Shown: piece after piece, positions 25,001 to 35,123 of the stretch
How the letters are laid out: every line of letters starts with the position of its first letter
Position numbering within the stretch: the stretch's first letter is position 1
Assembly: GCA_036389835.1 (NCBI GenBank)
Contig: DASVWC010000055.1
Span: forward strand, 1-64,000
Source: AC-37 sp036389835
GTDB lineage: Bacteria > Actinomycetota > Thermoleophilia > Solirubrobacterales > Thermoleophilaceae
Length of the DNA stretch: 64,000 nucleotides
Direction: 5' to 3'
Program-made: the position numbers and the translations under genes
Notes under the pieces: model-generated
The model's database searches: none
What the model was told of the DNA's origin: nothing
Seen by the model: the letters and a program-made list of their open reading frames with translations, nothing else

Positions 25001-25019
25001 ATATCGAAAGGAAAGCACC

Positions 25020-27299
<2,280 letters not shown>

Positions 27300-27304
27300 G
27301 CGGC

Positions 27305-27333
27305 TTCCGGCGGGGGTCAGACCCCCGCCGGAA
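27305..27333 (+). terminator. Strong hairpin after lon
   Basis: TTCCGGCGGGGGT, a three-base loop CAG and ACCCCCGCCGGAA make a perfect 13-bp stem five bases after the lon stop. No U-tract follows, as often in high-GC actinobacteria. Only six bases later the TAGGCT hexamer of the next gene begins. Confidence 0.75.
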
Positions 27334-27350
27334 TCGCGTAGGCTGGCGGT

Positions 27351-28355
27351 ATCGCGCTCCCCGAGCAGGTTCATCGCTATCCCGGGATCTCGCCGCGCGC
27401 GTTCCAGCACCCCGCTGACCGCGCGGCGACGGCTGCGCTGAAGCAGGTCCCCCACCTCGACGCCGTCATCGGCAAGCTGATCGAGCTGGGCTACGAGCGC
27501 GCGGTCCGCCAGGCGTACCTCGGCTCCGCCGTCCGGCTCGGTGAGGACCAGCTCCCCGCGATCTGGGCCCTCCAGCGCGAGGTCTACAACGTGCTCGACA
27601 TCGCGTCGGTGCCGGACCTGTACCTCACGCAGTTCCCGCTCGCCAACGCGTCCGTGATCGGCGCGGGCAGGCCGATCGTGGTCGTGCACTCGGAGCTGAT
27701 CCGCCTCCTCGACGCCGACGGGCGCCGCGTCGTGCTCGCCCACGAGGCCGCGCACGTGCTGTCCGAGCACGTGCTCTACCAGACGGCCCTGGCGATCCTC
27801 ATGCGGCTGGTAGGGGCCGTGCGGGTGCCGCTGCTGGCCGGCCTGCCGCTGATGGCGATCCGCACGGCCCTGCTCGAGTGGTCGCGCGCGGCCGAGCTGA
27901 GCTGCGACCGCGCGGCCGCGCTCGTGACCCGCAACCCGATGGCCGTCTGCCGGACGATGATGACCCTCGCCGCGGGCGAGGCCGCCGCGGACCTCAACCT
28001 CGACGCCTTCATGAAGCAGGGCCTCGACTACGAGCAGTCCGGCGGCGGGCTCGACCGGCTGTCGCGCCTGCTGACGCACCTCAACCTCACCCACCCGATG
28101 CCGGTCCGGCGCACGCACGAGCTGCTGAGCTGGGTGCGCGAGGGCGAGTACGACCGGATCGCCGGCGGGGCGTACACGCGGCGCGGCGAGGAGCACGACG
28201 CCGGCCAGGAGGCGGCGTCGGCGACGCTCCACTACGGCGAGAAGATCCGCGACGCGTTCACCGAGGCCGGCCAGTCGGTCGCCGACGTCGGCCAGCAGCT
28301 CGGGGAGTGGCTGTCGAAGCAGCGCTCGCCGCGCGACGGGGACGACGGCGACTGA
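27351..28355 (+). CDS. M48-family zinc metalloprotease-like protein
   Basis: A protein of about 334 residues with the zinc motif HEAAH in VLAHEAAHVLSEH, a hydrophobic hairpin after it and the third-ligand region EWSRAAELSCDRAA typical of the M48 (HtpX/Ste24-like) family. Coding sequence clearly extends upstream of the first canonical start (GTG 27591): the stretch from 27351 reads LPEQVHRYPGISPRAFQHPA with no stop back to a TAG at 27339. The only start-like point is ATC 27351, exactly six bases after TAGGCT (27339-27344). I give that as start; GTG 27591 (254 residues) is the conservative alternative, which would cut ~80 residues. A charged C-terminal tail follows the domain. Confidence 0.75.
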   Translation: MALPEQVHRYPGISPRAFQHPADRAATAALKQVPHLDAVIGKLIELGYERAVRQAYLGSAVRLGEDQLPAIWALQREVYNVLDIASVPDLYLTQFPLANASVIGAGRPIVVVHSELIRLLDADGRRVVLAHEAAHVLSEHVLYQTALAILMRLVGAVRVPLLAGLPLMAIRTALLEWSRAAELSCDRAAALVTRNPMAVCRTMMTLAAGEAAADLNLDAFMKQGLDYEQSGGGLDRLSRLLTHLNLTHPMPVRRTHELLSWVREGEYDRIAGGAYTRRGEEHDAGQEAASATLHYGEKIRDAFTEAGQSVADVGQQLGEWLSKQRSPRDGDDGD

Positions 28356-28368
28356 CCCGCGCCCGGCG

Positions 28369-29049
28369 TCAGCTCGCGCTCGGCAGCGCGTAGAAGGCGA
28401 CGACCGCGAAGTGGGCCGCGGCGGCCGCCAGCACGAGGGCGTGGAATATCTCGTGGTAGCCGAACACCGCGGGGCGCGGGTTCGGGCGCTGGGCGGCGTA
28501 GATCACGGCGCCGGCCGTGTAGAGCAGGCCGCCGCCCATCAGCAGGGCCACCCCGACGGCGCCCAGCCGCTGCGCCAGCTCGGGCATGGCGATGACCGCC
28601 ACCCAGCCGAGGGCGACGTAGACCGTCGCGGTGACCCACTTCGGCGCGGTGGTCCAGACGAGGTTGAGCACGATCCCGCCGAACGCCCCCGCCCAGACCG
28701 CGATCAGCACCGCCGTGGCGAGCGTCCCGTCGAGGACCAGCAGCGAGAAGGGCGTGTAGGTGCCCGCGATCAGCACGAAGATCATCGAGTGGTCGAGCCG
28801 GCGCATCCACGCGCGGGCGCGCGGGCGGCGCCAGTCGATGCGGTGGTAGGTGGCGCTGGTGGTCAGGAGGCCGGTGACGGCGACCGCGTAGATCAGCGCG
28901 GCCACGGTCGCCCTGCCGTTCGGTGCGGCGACCACGAGCGCGACCCCGAGCGGGATCGACACGAGCGCGCCGTACATGTGCGACACGCCGCGCAGCCGCG
29001 GCTTGACCGCGCCCACCGCCCGCTCGACCGTCTGCTGCACCTCGCCCAC
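28369..29049 (-). CDS. Hemolysin III / PAQR-family membrane protein
   Basis: A 226-residue, seven-helix protein of the hemolysin III (YqfA) family within the PAQR superfamily: RGVSHMYGALVSIPLG, SATYHRIDWRR, RRLDHSMIFVLIAGTYTPF and the C-terminal VFGYHEIFHALVLAAAA. The conserved His/Asp set (H in SATYH, D/H in RRLDH, H in EIFH) forms the putative zinc site of the superfamily. GTG 29049 is six bases after TATGGC on the minus strand. The gene lies next to a zinc-type uptake operon. Confidence 0.92.
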   Translation of the reverse strand: MGEVQQTVERAVGAVKPRLRGVSHMYGALVSIPLGVALVVAAPNGRATVAALIYAVAVTGLLTTSATYHRIDWRRPRARAWMRRLDHSMIFVLIAGTYTPFSLLVLDGTLATAVLIAVWAGAFGGIVLNLVWTTAPKWVTATVYVALGWVAVIAMPELAQRLGAVGVALLMGGGLLYTAGAVIYAAQRPNPRPAVFGYHEIFHALVLAAAAAHFAVVAFYALPSAS

Positions 29050-29111
29050 GCTTGAGCCATACCCTCGCCGGCCGCCCGCGATACGTGCGATCGGCACGCG
29101 GCCGCGCCGGA

Positions 29112-29136
29112 GAAAACGCGAATCGTTATCGTTTTC
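29112..29136. promoter_or_regulatory. Zur/Fur-like operator before the metal uptake operon
   Basis: GAAAACG and CGTTTTC form a perfect dyad with an 11-base centre containing AATCGTTAT. TATCGT (29127-29132), a candidate -10, lies inside it, ten bases before ATG 29143. Sequence and position fit a Fur-family repressor site, probably for the regulator encoded at the end of the operon. Confidence 0.65.
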
Positions 29137-29142
29137 GCCGAC

Positions 29143-29976
29143 ATGCTCGACGCCTTCGACGCGCCGTACATGCAGCGGGCGCTCGTGGCGGCGCTGCTGC
29201 TCTCGATCCCGCTCGGCCTGCTCGGCACCTGGGTCGTGCTCCGCGGCCTCGCGTTCTTCGCGCACGCGGTCGGCGTCGCGACCTTCCCCGGCCTGGTGAT
29301 CGGCACCGGCGTGCCGGCGATCGGCCCGTTCCTCGGCGCGCTCGCCGCGGCGGCGGCGTTCAGCGGCTCGGTGAGCGTGCTCGAGCGCGACGAGCGCGTT
29401 CGCGGCGGCGCCGTGACGGGGCTGGTGCTGTCCGCCGCCATGGCGCTCGGCTCCGTCCTGCTGGTCTCGGTGTTCGAGACCAGCGTTCCGGTCGAGGGGG
29501 TGCTGTTCGGCTCGCTGCTCGCGGTCGGCGAGCTCGACGTGCTGCGCGCCGCGCTGCTCGCGGTGGTGGCGGCGGCCGCGCTCGTGGCGCTCGGGCCGCG
29601 GCTGGCGGCCGGCACGTTCGACCGCTCCTGGGCCGGCCCGGCGGGCGCGCGCACCGCCGTCGTGGACGCCGCGCTGCTCGCCCTCGCCGCGCTCGCCGTC
29701 GTGGTCGCGCTTCCGGTCATCGGCTCGCTGCTGGTCTCGGGGATGCTCGTGGTCCCGGCCGCCACGGCTCGGCTGGTGAGTCGCGGCACCGGGGCGATGC
29801 TGGCGTGGTCGGTGGCGCTCACGGCGCTGTCACTCGCCGGTGGCCTGTGGATCGCGCACGCGCTCGACGCGCCGCCCGGCGGGGCGGCGGCCGGACTGGC
29901 CGGGGGGCTGTTCGCGGTCGCGTACGCGGTCGACGGGGCGCGCGCGCGGCGGCCCGCGGCGGAGGCGGCGGCGTGA
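29143..29976 (+). CDS. Zinc/manganese-type ABC transporter permease
   Basis: A 277-residue permease of the ABC-3 (ZnuB/MntB) family with about eight membrane helices: LLGTWVVLRGLAFFAHAVG near the start and the cytoplasmic coupling region around residues 175-190. It is the first gene of a four-gene operon (permease, ATPase, permease-binding protein fusion, Fur-like regulator). The second permease domain at 30796 suggests the membrane part is a heterodimer. The stop overlaps the ATPase start as GTGA. Confidence 0.92.
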   Translation: MLDAFDAPYMQRALVAALLLSIPLGLLGTWVVLRGLAFFAHAVGVATFPGLVIGTGVPAIGPFLGALAAAAAFSGSVSVLERDERVRGGAVTGLVLSAAMALGSVLLVSVFETSVPVEGVLFGSLLAVGELDVLRAALLAVVAAAALVALGPRLAAGTFDRSWAGPAGARTAVVDAALLALAALAVVVALPVIGSLLVSGMLVVPAATARLVSRGTGAMLAWSVALTALSLAGGLWIAHALDAPPGGAAAGLAGGLFAVAYAVDGARARRPAAEAAA

Positions 29977-30026
29977 GCGGCGGAAGCGGCGGCGTGAGCG
30001 GCGCTGGCGGCGGCGTGAGCGGCGGC
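29973..30026 (+). repeat. 21-bp repeats with three in-frame GTG codons
   Basis: GTGAGCGGC recurs at 29973, 29994 and 30015, a 21-base period encoding VSGGSGG, VSGAGGG and VSGG. Each copy could start translation of the ATPase, so the N-terminus is ambiguous. Confidence 0.75.
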
Positions 30027-30812
30027 CGCTTCTCCCGCGACTCGCGAGCGGCCGCGGCGGTCGAGGTCGAGCGGCTCGGCGTCGCCTTCGGCGGCCGCCC
30101 GGCGCTCGCGGGCGTCTCGTTCTCGGTGCCGGCCGGCGCCCTCGTCGGCGTGCTCGGCCCCAACGGCGCCGGCAAGACGACGCTGCTGCGGGCGCTGCTC
30201 GGCGAGCTCCCGCACTCCGGCCGCGCCGCGATCCGCGGCCGCGCCGGCTATGTCCCGCAGCACACCGCCCCGCACGAGGGCTTTCCGATCGACGCGCTCG
30301 GCGTCGTGCTCATGGGCCGCTATCCGCGGCTCGGCTGGCTGCGCCGCCCCGGCACCGCCGACCGCGAGCTCGCGCTCGAGCTGCTCGACCGCGTGGGCCT
30401 GCGCAACCACGCCCGGCGCCAGTTCAGCGCGCTCTCCGGCGGGCAGCGCCAGCGCGTGCTGGTGGCCCGCGCGCTCGCGCAGGAGGGCGACGTCCTGCTG
30501 CTCGACGAGCCGTTCACGGGGGTCGACGCCGTCTCCCACGACACGCTGCTGAGCGTGCTGCGGCAGCAGGCGGCCGCCGGTTCGGCCGTGCTCATGACCA
30601 CCCACGACGTGGGCGAGGCCGGCCGGGTGTGCGACCGCCTGCTCGTGCTCAACCGGGAGCTGGTGGCCGAGGGCCCGACCGACGAGGTCTTCACTCCCGA
30701 GACGCTGCGGCGCGCGTACGGCGGCCAGGTGCTCGAGCTCGACGGCGGCACCGTCCTGCTCGACGAGGGCGTGCACCACCACGACTCTCCCGCCGATGGA
30801 CTGGCTCACTGA
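29973..30812 (+). CDS. Metal ABC transporter ATP-binding protein
   Basis: A 279-residue ATPase of the zinc/manganese uptake type. Walker A GPNGAGKTT, Q-loop GYVPQHT, signature LSGGQRQRV, Walker B VLLLDEPF and H-loop TTHDVGEA are all intact. GTG 29973 overlaps the upstream stop. Two further in-frame GTGAGCGGC copies at 29994 and 30015 are alternative starts and encode a Gly/Ser-rich head that is not part of the ABC fold. The last 17 bases overlap the start of the next gene. It powers the two permease domains of this operon. Confidence 0.93.
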   Translation: MSGGSGGVSGAGGGVSGGRFSRDSRAAAAVEVERLGVAFGGRPALAGVSFSVPAGALVGVLGPNGAGKTTLLRALLGELPHSGRAAIRGRAGYVPQHTAPHEGFPIDALGVVLMGRYPRLGWLRRPGTADRELALELLDRVGLRNHARRQFSALSGGQRQRVLVARALAQEGDVLLLDEPFTGVDAVSHDTLLSVLRQQAAAGSAVLMTTHDVGEAGRVCDRLLVLNRELVAEGPTDEVFTPETLRRAYGGQVLELDGGTVLLDEGVHHHDSPADGLAH

Positions 30813-32493
30813 CCCCTGGTCGTCGGAGCTGATGCGCCGCGCGTTCGCCGAGGCGCTGCTCGTGGGCGCCGCCTGCGGCGCGCTCGGCTGCTTCGTGGTG
30901 GTGCGCGGGCTCGCGTTCCTCGGCGAGGCGATCGCGCACGTCCTGATCCTGGGAGCCGTGGTCGCGCTTCTGCTCGGCGGGCCCGTCGGCGTCGGCGCGT
31001 TCGCCGCCGCGGCGCTGGCGGTGTGGCTCGCGTCGGTCGTGTCCGCCGACCGCCGCTTCGCGCCCGACACGGCGATCGGGATCCTGCTGCCCTCCTTCTT
31101 CGGCCTCGCCGTGGTCCTGATCGCGCTGAGCGACGCCCGCCGCTCGCGGCTGGAGGACCTGCTGTTCGGCTCGATCCTGAGCGTCGAGGGGCTCGACCTC
31201 GCGCTGGCCGCGACCGTCGCGGCGCTCGCCGCCGCCCTGGTCGCCGTCGCCGGCAAGGAGCTGGCGCTCGCGGCCTTCGACCGCCGGATGGCCGGCGCGA
31301 TGGGCTACCGCCTGCGCGTGCTCGACCTCCTGCTGTTCGCCGCCGTGGCGCTCGCGGCGATCGTGGCCCTGCGCGCGGTGGGGAACGTGCTGGTGGCGGC
31401 GCTGCTGCTCGGCCCGCCGCTGATCGCGCGCCACCTGGCGCGCTCGTTCGCCGGCATGGTCGCCGCCGCGGCCGCCGTGGGCGCGGCGGCCGGGGTCGCT
31501 GGCCTCTACTGGAGCTGGCACATGGACGTGGGCGCCGGAGCCGCGATCGTGCTCGTGATCGCGGCGCTGTACGCGCTCGTGGCCGCCGCCTCGCTGGTGC
31601 TGCGGCGCGCCGCCGCCCGGCCGGTGGCCGCGGCGGCCGCGGCCACCGCGCTGCTGCTCGCGGGCTGCGGCGGCGGCGGCGGGGGCGACGGCTCCGGCGA
31701 GCTGCGGGTCGTCGCCACCACCATGCAGCTCGCCGACATGTCGCGCCAGGTCGGCGGCGACCTCGTGGAGGTGGACGGGATCCTCGGCCCCGACGCCGAG
31801 CCGCACGAGTACGAGCCGCGCCCGTCCGACGCCGAGGCGGTGGCCGATGCCGACGTGGTGATATCCAACGGCGGCGGCCTCGACGGCTGGCTCGGCGACC
31901 TGCTCGACAGCGCCGGCGGCGACGCGAAGCGCGTGGAGGCGACCGCCGGCATCGAGCGCACCGGCGGCGACCCCCACGTCTGGCACGACCCCGAGAACGC
32001 CAAGCGGATGGTCGGCCGGATCGAGGCGGCGCTGATCGACGCGCGCCCCGCCTCGGCGGCGCGCTTCCGCGCGAACGCCCAGTCCTACCGCGACCGGATC
32101 GACCGCATGGCGCGCTCGATCAGGGCGCTGTTCGCACCGATCCCGGCCGAGCGCCGCAAGCTCGTGACGAGCCACGACTCCTTCGGCTACTTCGCGCGCG
32201 CGTACGGGGTCGAGGTCGTGGGCAGCGTGCTCCCCGGCCTGACCACCGACGCCGAGCCCTCCGGCGAGGCCATCCGCCGCCTGGTCGACGACATCCGCCG
32301 CGCGAAGGTCGACACGATCTTCACCGAGGCGGCCGTGAACGCGAAGCTCGAGCGCCAGGTCGCCGGCGAGGCCGGCGCCCGCGTGGCGACCGACCTCTAC
32401 GCCGACACGCTCGGCGCGGACGGCAGCGGCGCGGAAACGCTGGTCGACGCCGAGCTGCACAACGCCCGCGCGATGGCGGAGGCGTGGCGGTGA
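30796..32493 (+). CDS. Metal ABC permease fused to zinc-binding lipoprotein domain
   Basis: A single open frame of 565 residues. Residues 1-265 are a second ABC-3 permease (LGCFVVVRGLAFLGEAIAH onward, about eight helices). Without a stop this runs into a lipoprotein signal-like stretch with lipobox LLLAGC (Cys291) and then a ZnuA-type cluster A-I binding domain with ligand motifs GPDAEPHEYEPRPSD, GDPHVWHDPENA, TSHDSFGYFARAYG and a C-terminal FTEAAVNAK. An in-frame GTG at 31597 (residue 268) could start the binding protein separately. Either a true permease-binding protein fusion or an internal-start pair. It would capture Zn or Mn outside the membrane and pass it on. Confidence 0.88.
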   Translation: MDWLTDPWSSELMRRAFAEALLVGAACGALGCFVVVRGLAFLGEAIAHVLILGAVVALLLGGPVGVGAFAAAALAVWLASVVSADRRFAPDTAIGILLPSFFGLAVVLIALSDARRSRLEDLLFGSILSVEGLDLALAATVAALAAALVAVAGKELALAAFDRRMAGAMGYRLRVLDLLLFAAVALAAIVALRAVGNVLVAALLLGPPLIARHLARSFAGMVAAAAAVGAAAGVAGLYWSWHMDVGAGAAIVLVIAALYALVAAASLVLRRAAARPVAAAAAATALLLAGCGGGGGGDGSGELRVVATTMQLADMSRQVGGDLVEVDGILGPDAEPHEYEPRPSDAEAVADADVVISNGGGLDGWLGDLLDSAGGDAKRVEATAGIERTGGDPHVWHDPENAKRMVGRIEAALIDARPASAARFRANAQSYRDRIDRMARSIRALFAPIPAERRKLVTSHDSFGYFARAYGVEVVGSVLPGLTTDAEPSGEAIRRLVDDIRRAKVDTIFTEAAVNAKLERQVAGEAGARVATDLYADTLGADGSGAETLVDAELHNARAMAEAWR

Positions 32494-32921
32494 CGTGGCG
32501 CGAGCACACGGAGGCCGCCCTCCGCGACGCGGGCCACCGCTCCGGCAGCGGGCGGCGAGCCGTCATCGAGGTGCTCGACCGCCACAGCTGCCTGATGACG
32601 GCGAACGACATCCTCGCCGAGCTCCGGCGCGCGGACCGGAGGATCGGCTTCGCCACCGTCTACCGGGCGCTCGAGACGCTGAGCGAGCTCGGGCTCGTCC
32701 GGCGCGTCGACCCCGGCACGGGCAGCGCGGCGTACGAGCCGGTGGACCCCAGCGGCGACCACCACCACCACGTCGTGTGCGACCGCTGCGGCGACGTGGC
32801 CCCGTTCGAGGACGAGGCGCTCGAGCGGACGATCGAGCAGCTCAGCCTGCGGCTGGGGCGCACGATCGAGAGCCACGAGGTCGTGCTGCGCGGCCGCTGC
32901 GCGGACTGCCGCCCCGCCTGA
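32490..32921 (+). CDS. Fur-family metal-responsive regulator (Zur-like)
   Basis: A 143-residue Fur-family repressor: winged helix SCLMTANDILAELRRADRRI and GFATVYRALETL, then the metal site HHHHVVCDRCGDVAPFED and a second Cys pair CADC near the end for structural zinc. GTG 32490 overlaps the preceding stop (GTGA). Encoded at the end of the zinc/manganese uptake operon and with a Zur-like dyad at 29112-29136, it is most likely the zinc sensor; manganese or iron cannot be excluded. Confidence 0.92.
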   Translation: MTWREHTEAALRDAGHRSGSGRRAVIEVLDRHSCLMTANDILAELRRADRRIGFATVYRALETLSELGLVRRVDPGTGSAAYEPVDPSGDHHHHVVCDRCGDVAPFEDEALERTIEQLSLRLGRTIESHEVVLRGRCADCRPA

Positions 32922-32960
32922 GCGCGCTCTCCGTCCGCGCCCAGCGCTCGAATACCGTCC

Positions 32961-34028
32961 ATGGACGAGCTCGCGGCGTACGAGCGCCGCTTTCGCAAGG
33001 CCGGGCTGCCGCTGTTCATCGAGGGCTACACGGCCGCGGAGGACGTCTTCAACCGGGCGATTCCGCTGCTCGGGCTCGTGTTCGTCGCGGAGCTCCTGGG
33101 CGCGATCGACCTCGACTGGGGCGTGGCCGCGAACGCGGCGGCCGCCGCGGGCGGCCTCGCGGTCCTGCTCGTGGCGGTCGGCCTCGTGAACCGCGCCGGC
33201 GGGCGCCCGTTCCTGTCGGTCCCGGAGCGGCTCGGCACGGTGGAGCTCGCCACGTTCGTGCTGGCTCCCGCGCTGCTCCCGCTGATCTTCGGCGGCCAGG
33301 TCGAGAGCGCGATCGTCACCGCCGCCGGCAACCTCGGCCTGCTGCTGGCGATCTACCTGGTCGTCGGCTACGCCCTCCCCGCGATCCTGCGCGAGGCGGC
33401 CGTCAGGCTCGTGCGCGAGCTGGCGACCGCCGTCATCTCGCTCACCCGGGCGCTGCCGCTGCTGCTGCTGTTCGCGGTCGTGCTGTTCGTGAACACCGAG
33501 ATGTGGCAGGTCCTCTCGACCACCCCCTGGTCGCTGATGTGGCTGCTCGGCGGCCTGCTCGTGGCGCTCGGCACCCTCTTCCTCGTGGCGCGGCTGCCGC
33601 AGGAGGTGCGCGACCTCGAGGCCGGTGCCGCCGACTGCCCGCCGCTCGACCGCCGCCAGCGGGTGAACGTCGGGCTCGTGGTGCTGATCACCCACGCCCT
33701 CCAGGTGATCGTGGTCGCGGCCGGCGTCGGCGCGTTCTTCGTGGTGTTCGGGGCGCTCGCGGTCGGGCCCGAGGTGCGCGAGTCGTGGATCGGCTCGACC
33801 GGCGACGCGCTGGTCACGCTCGACGTCCTCGGCGAGCGCGTGGCGGTCACCTCCGAGCTCCTGCGCGTCTCCGGCGGCATCGCCGCGGTCAGCGGCCTCT
33901 ACTACGCGATCGCGGTGCTCACCGACTCGACCTACCGCGAGCAGTTCCTCGATCGCATGGGAGCCGAGATGCGCTCGACCTTCCGCGCCCGCGCGGAGTA
34001 CCTCGCGCTGAGGGAGCGCCCGCGGTGA
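32961..34028 (+). CDS. Uncharacterised polytopic membrane protein
   Basis: A 355-residue protein with a soluble N-terminal segment (DELAAYERRFRKAGLPLFIE) and seven or eight membrane helices, ending in a short amphipathic region LDRMGAEMRSTFRARAEYLA. I do not know a named family, although similar proteins exist in actinobacteria. ATG 32961 is seven bases after TCGAAT. The next small membrane protein overlaps as GTGA, so both may act together. Confidence 0.75.
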   Translation: MDELAAYERRFRKAGLPLFIEGYTAAEDVFNRAIPLLGLVFVAELLGAIDLDWGVAANAAAAAGGLAVLLVAVGLVNRAGGRPFLSVPERLGTVELATFVLAPALLPLIFGGQVESAIVTAAGNLGLLLAIYLVVGYALPAILREAAVRLVRELATAVISLTRALPLLLLFAVVLFVNTEMWQVLSTTPWSLMWLLGGLLVALGTLFLVARLPQEVRDLEAGAADCPPLDRRQRVNVGLVVLITHALQVIVVAAGVGAFFVVFGALAVGPEVRESWIGSTGDALVTLDVLGERVAVTSELLRVSGGIAAVSGLYYAIAVLTDSTYREQFLDRMGAEMRSTFRARAEYLALRERPR

Positions 34029-34465
34029 CGCGCTCGCGCGCCTTCCTCGCCGTGACGGGCGCGTTCTTCCTCGTGGCCTTCGCGATCCCGCTCTTCCTCG
34101 TCCCGTTCGAGTGGGCCGAGGCGTTCGGCTGGGACGTCGAGCGCACCGACGTCGGCTCGTACTTCGGCCGCTGCCTGGGCGCCGTGGCGGTGGCGATCAG
34201 CGGCCAGGCGCTCTGGGCCGCGCGCGCGCCGGAGCGTCACCGGCCGCTGTTCGACCTGCTGGCGATCGCGGCCGCGCTGCTGGCGATCGTCCACCTGCGC
34301 GGGCTGGTCGAGGAGTCACAGCCGTGGGTCGAGCACGCCGAGACCCTGATGTACGCCGGCTTCGCCGCCCTCGCCCTCTGGGCCAGGCCGCCTACCCGCC
34401 GAGCTCCTGGCGGAGGCTCGCGAACTCCTCTCGGAGAGCGGACAGGCCGGACTCCAGCTCCCTGA
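34025..34465 (+). CDS. Small four-helix membrane protein
   Basis: A 146-residue protein with about four membrane helices in the first ~120 residues, coupled to the upstream membrane protein (GTGA overlap). The last ~25 residues (Arg/Gly/Pro-rich) lie over the 3' end of the converging yceH gene (74-base overlap) and look like read-out of that gene's codons rather than a folded end. No family recognised with confidence. Confidence 0.65.
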   Translation: MTRSRAFLAVTGAFFLVAFAIPLFLVPFEWAEAFGWDVERTDVGSYFGRCLGAVAVAISGQALWAARAPERHRPLFDLLAIAAALLAIVHLRGLVEESQPWVEHAETLMYAGFAALALWARPPTRRAPGGGSRTPLGERTGRTPAP

Positions 34466-35102
34466 CCCGCGCGGTCAGGACGTCGAGGGGCTCGCCGGGC
34501 TCGTCCGGGGCGCCGGACGAGGATGCGTCCGCCACGAGCCCCGTCTGCGCCGCCTCGGCCTCCGGATCAGCCGCCACCGCCGGCTCCACCGGCCACGGCT
34601 GCGAGTCCGGCTCCTCGACCGCGTCGCCGCCGAGCGTGTGCCCGAAGCGATCCTCCTTCTGACCCGGCCGCCGGTGGCGGACGACCAGCTCGCGCTCGAC
34701 CATCCGGGCGAGGGTCGCCTCCACGTCGCCGAGCGCGTCGAACGGGTGCAGCCGCTCGCTGCGCTGCTTCAGCTCGCCGGGCGTCTGCGGCCCGCGCAGC
34801 ATCAGCACGCAGAGCAGCGCCAGCTCGTCGCGCGCGAGGCCCAGGGCCTCGTCGAGCAGGTGGCGGTACTTGGCGCTGCGGCTCCCCTGGCCGCTCGCGT
34901 AGCGGGTCCAGCCGCGCTGGCGCAGGCGCTGGAGGGCGTCCTTGATGGTCGCCTCGTCGTAGTCCACGACCGGGTCGCGGTTGGTGGACTGGTTGCAGGC
35001 CAGGCGGAGCGAGTTGAGCGTGAGCGGGTACTGGTCCGGCGTCGTGCGCTGCTTCTCGATCAGCGAGCCGAGGACGCGGATCTCGACCGGCGACGGTTGC
35101 AT
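34392..35102 (-). CDS. YceH/DUF480 family protein
   Basis: A 236-residue protein. The start VEIRVLGSLIEKQRTTPDQYPLT, then LRLACNQSTNRDPVV and the second winged-helix block LLCVLMLRGPQTPGELKQR, are diagnostic for YceH (two tandem winged helices). The usual C-terminal helix with coiled-coil character is present (VRELESGLSALREEFASLRQ) after an acidic linker. Molecular function is unknown. ATG 35102 is six bases after TAGGTT on the minus strand. Confidence 0.93.
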   Translation of the reverse strand: MQPSPVEIRVLGSLIEKQRTTPDQYPLTLNSLRLACNQSTNRDPVVDYDEATIKDALQRLRQRGWTRYASGQGSRSAKYRHLLDEALGLARDELALLCVLMLRGPQTPGELKQRSERLHPFDALGDVEATLARMVERELVVRHRRPGQKEDRFGHTLGGDAVEEPDSQPWPVEPAVAADPEAEAAQTGLVADASSSGAPDEPGEPLDVLTARVRELESGLSALREEFASLRQELGG

Positions 35103-35123
35103 GCGCGCAACCTAGCGGGCGCC

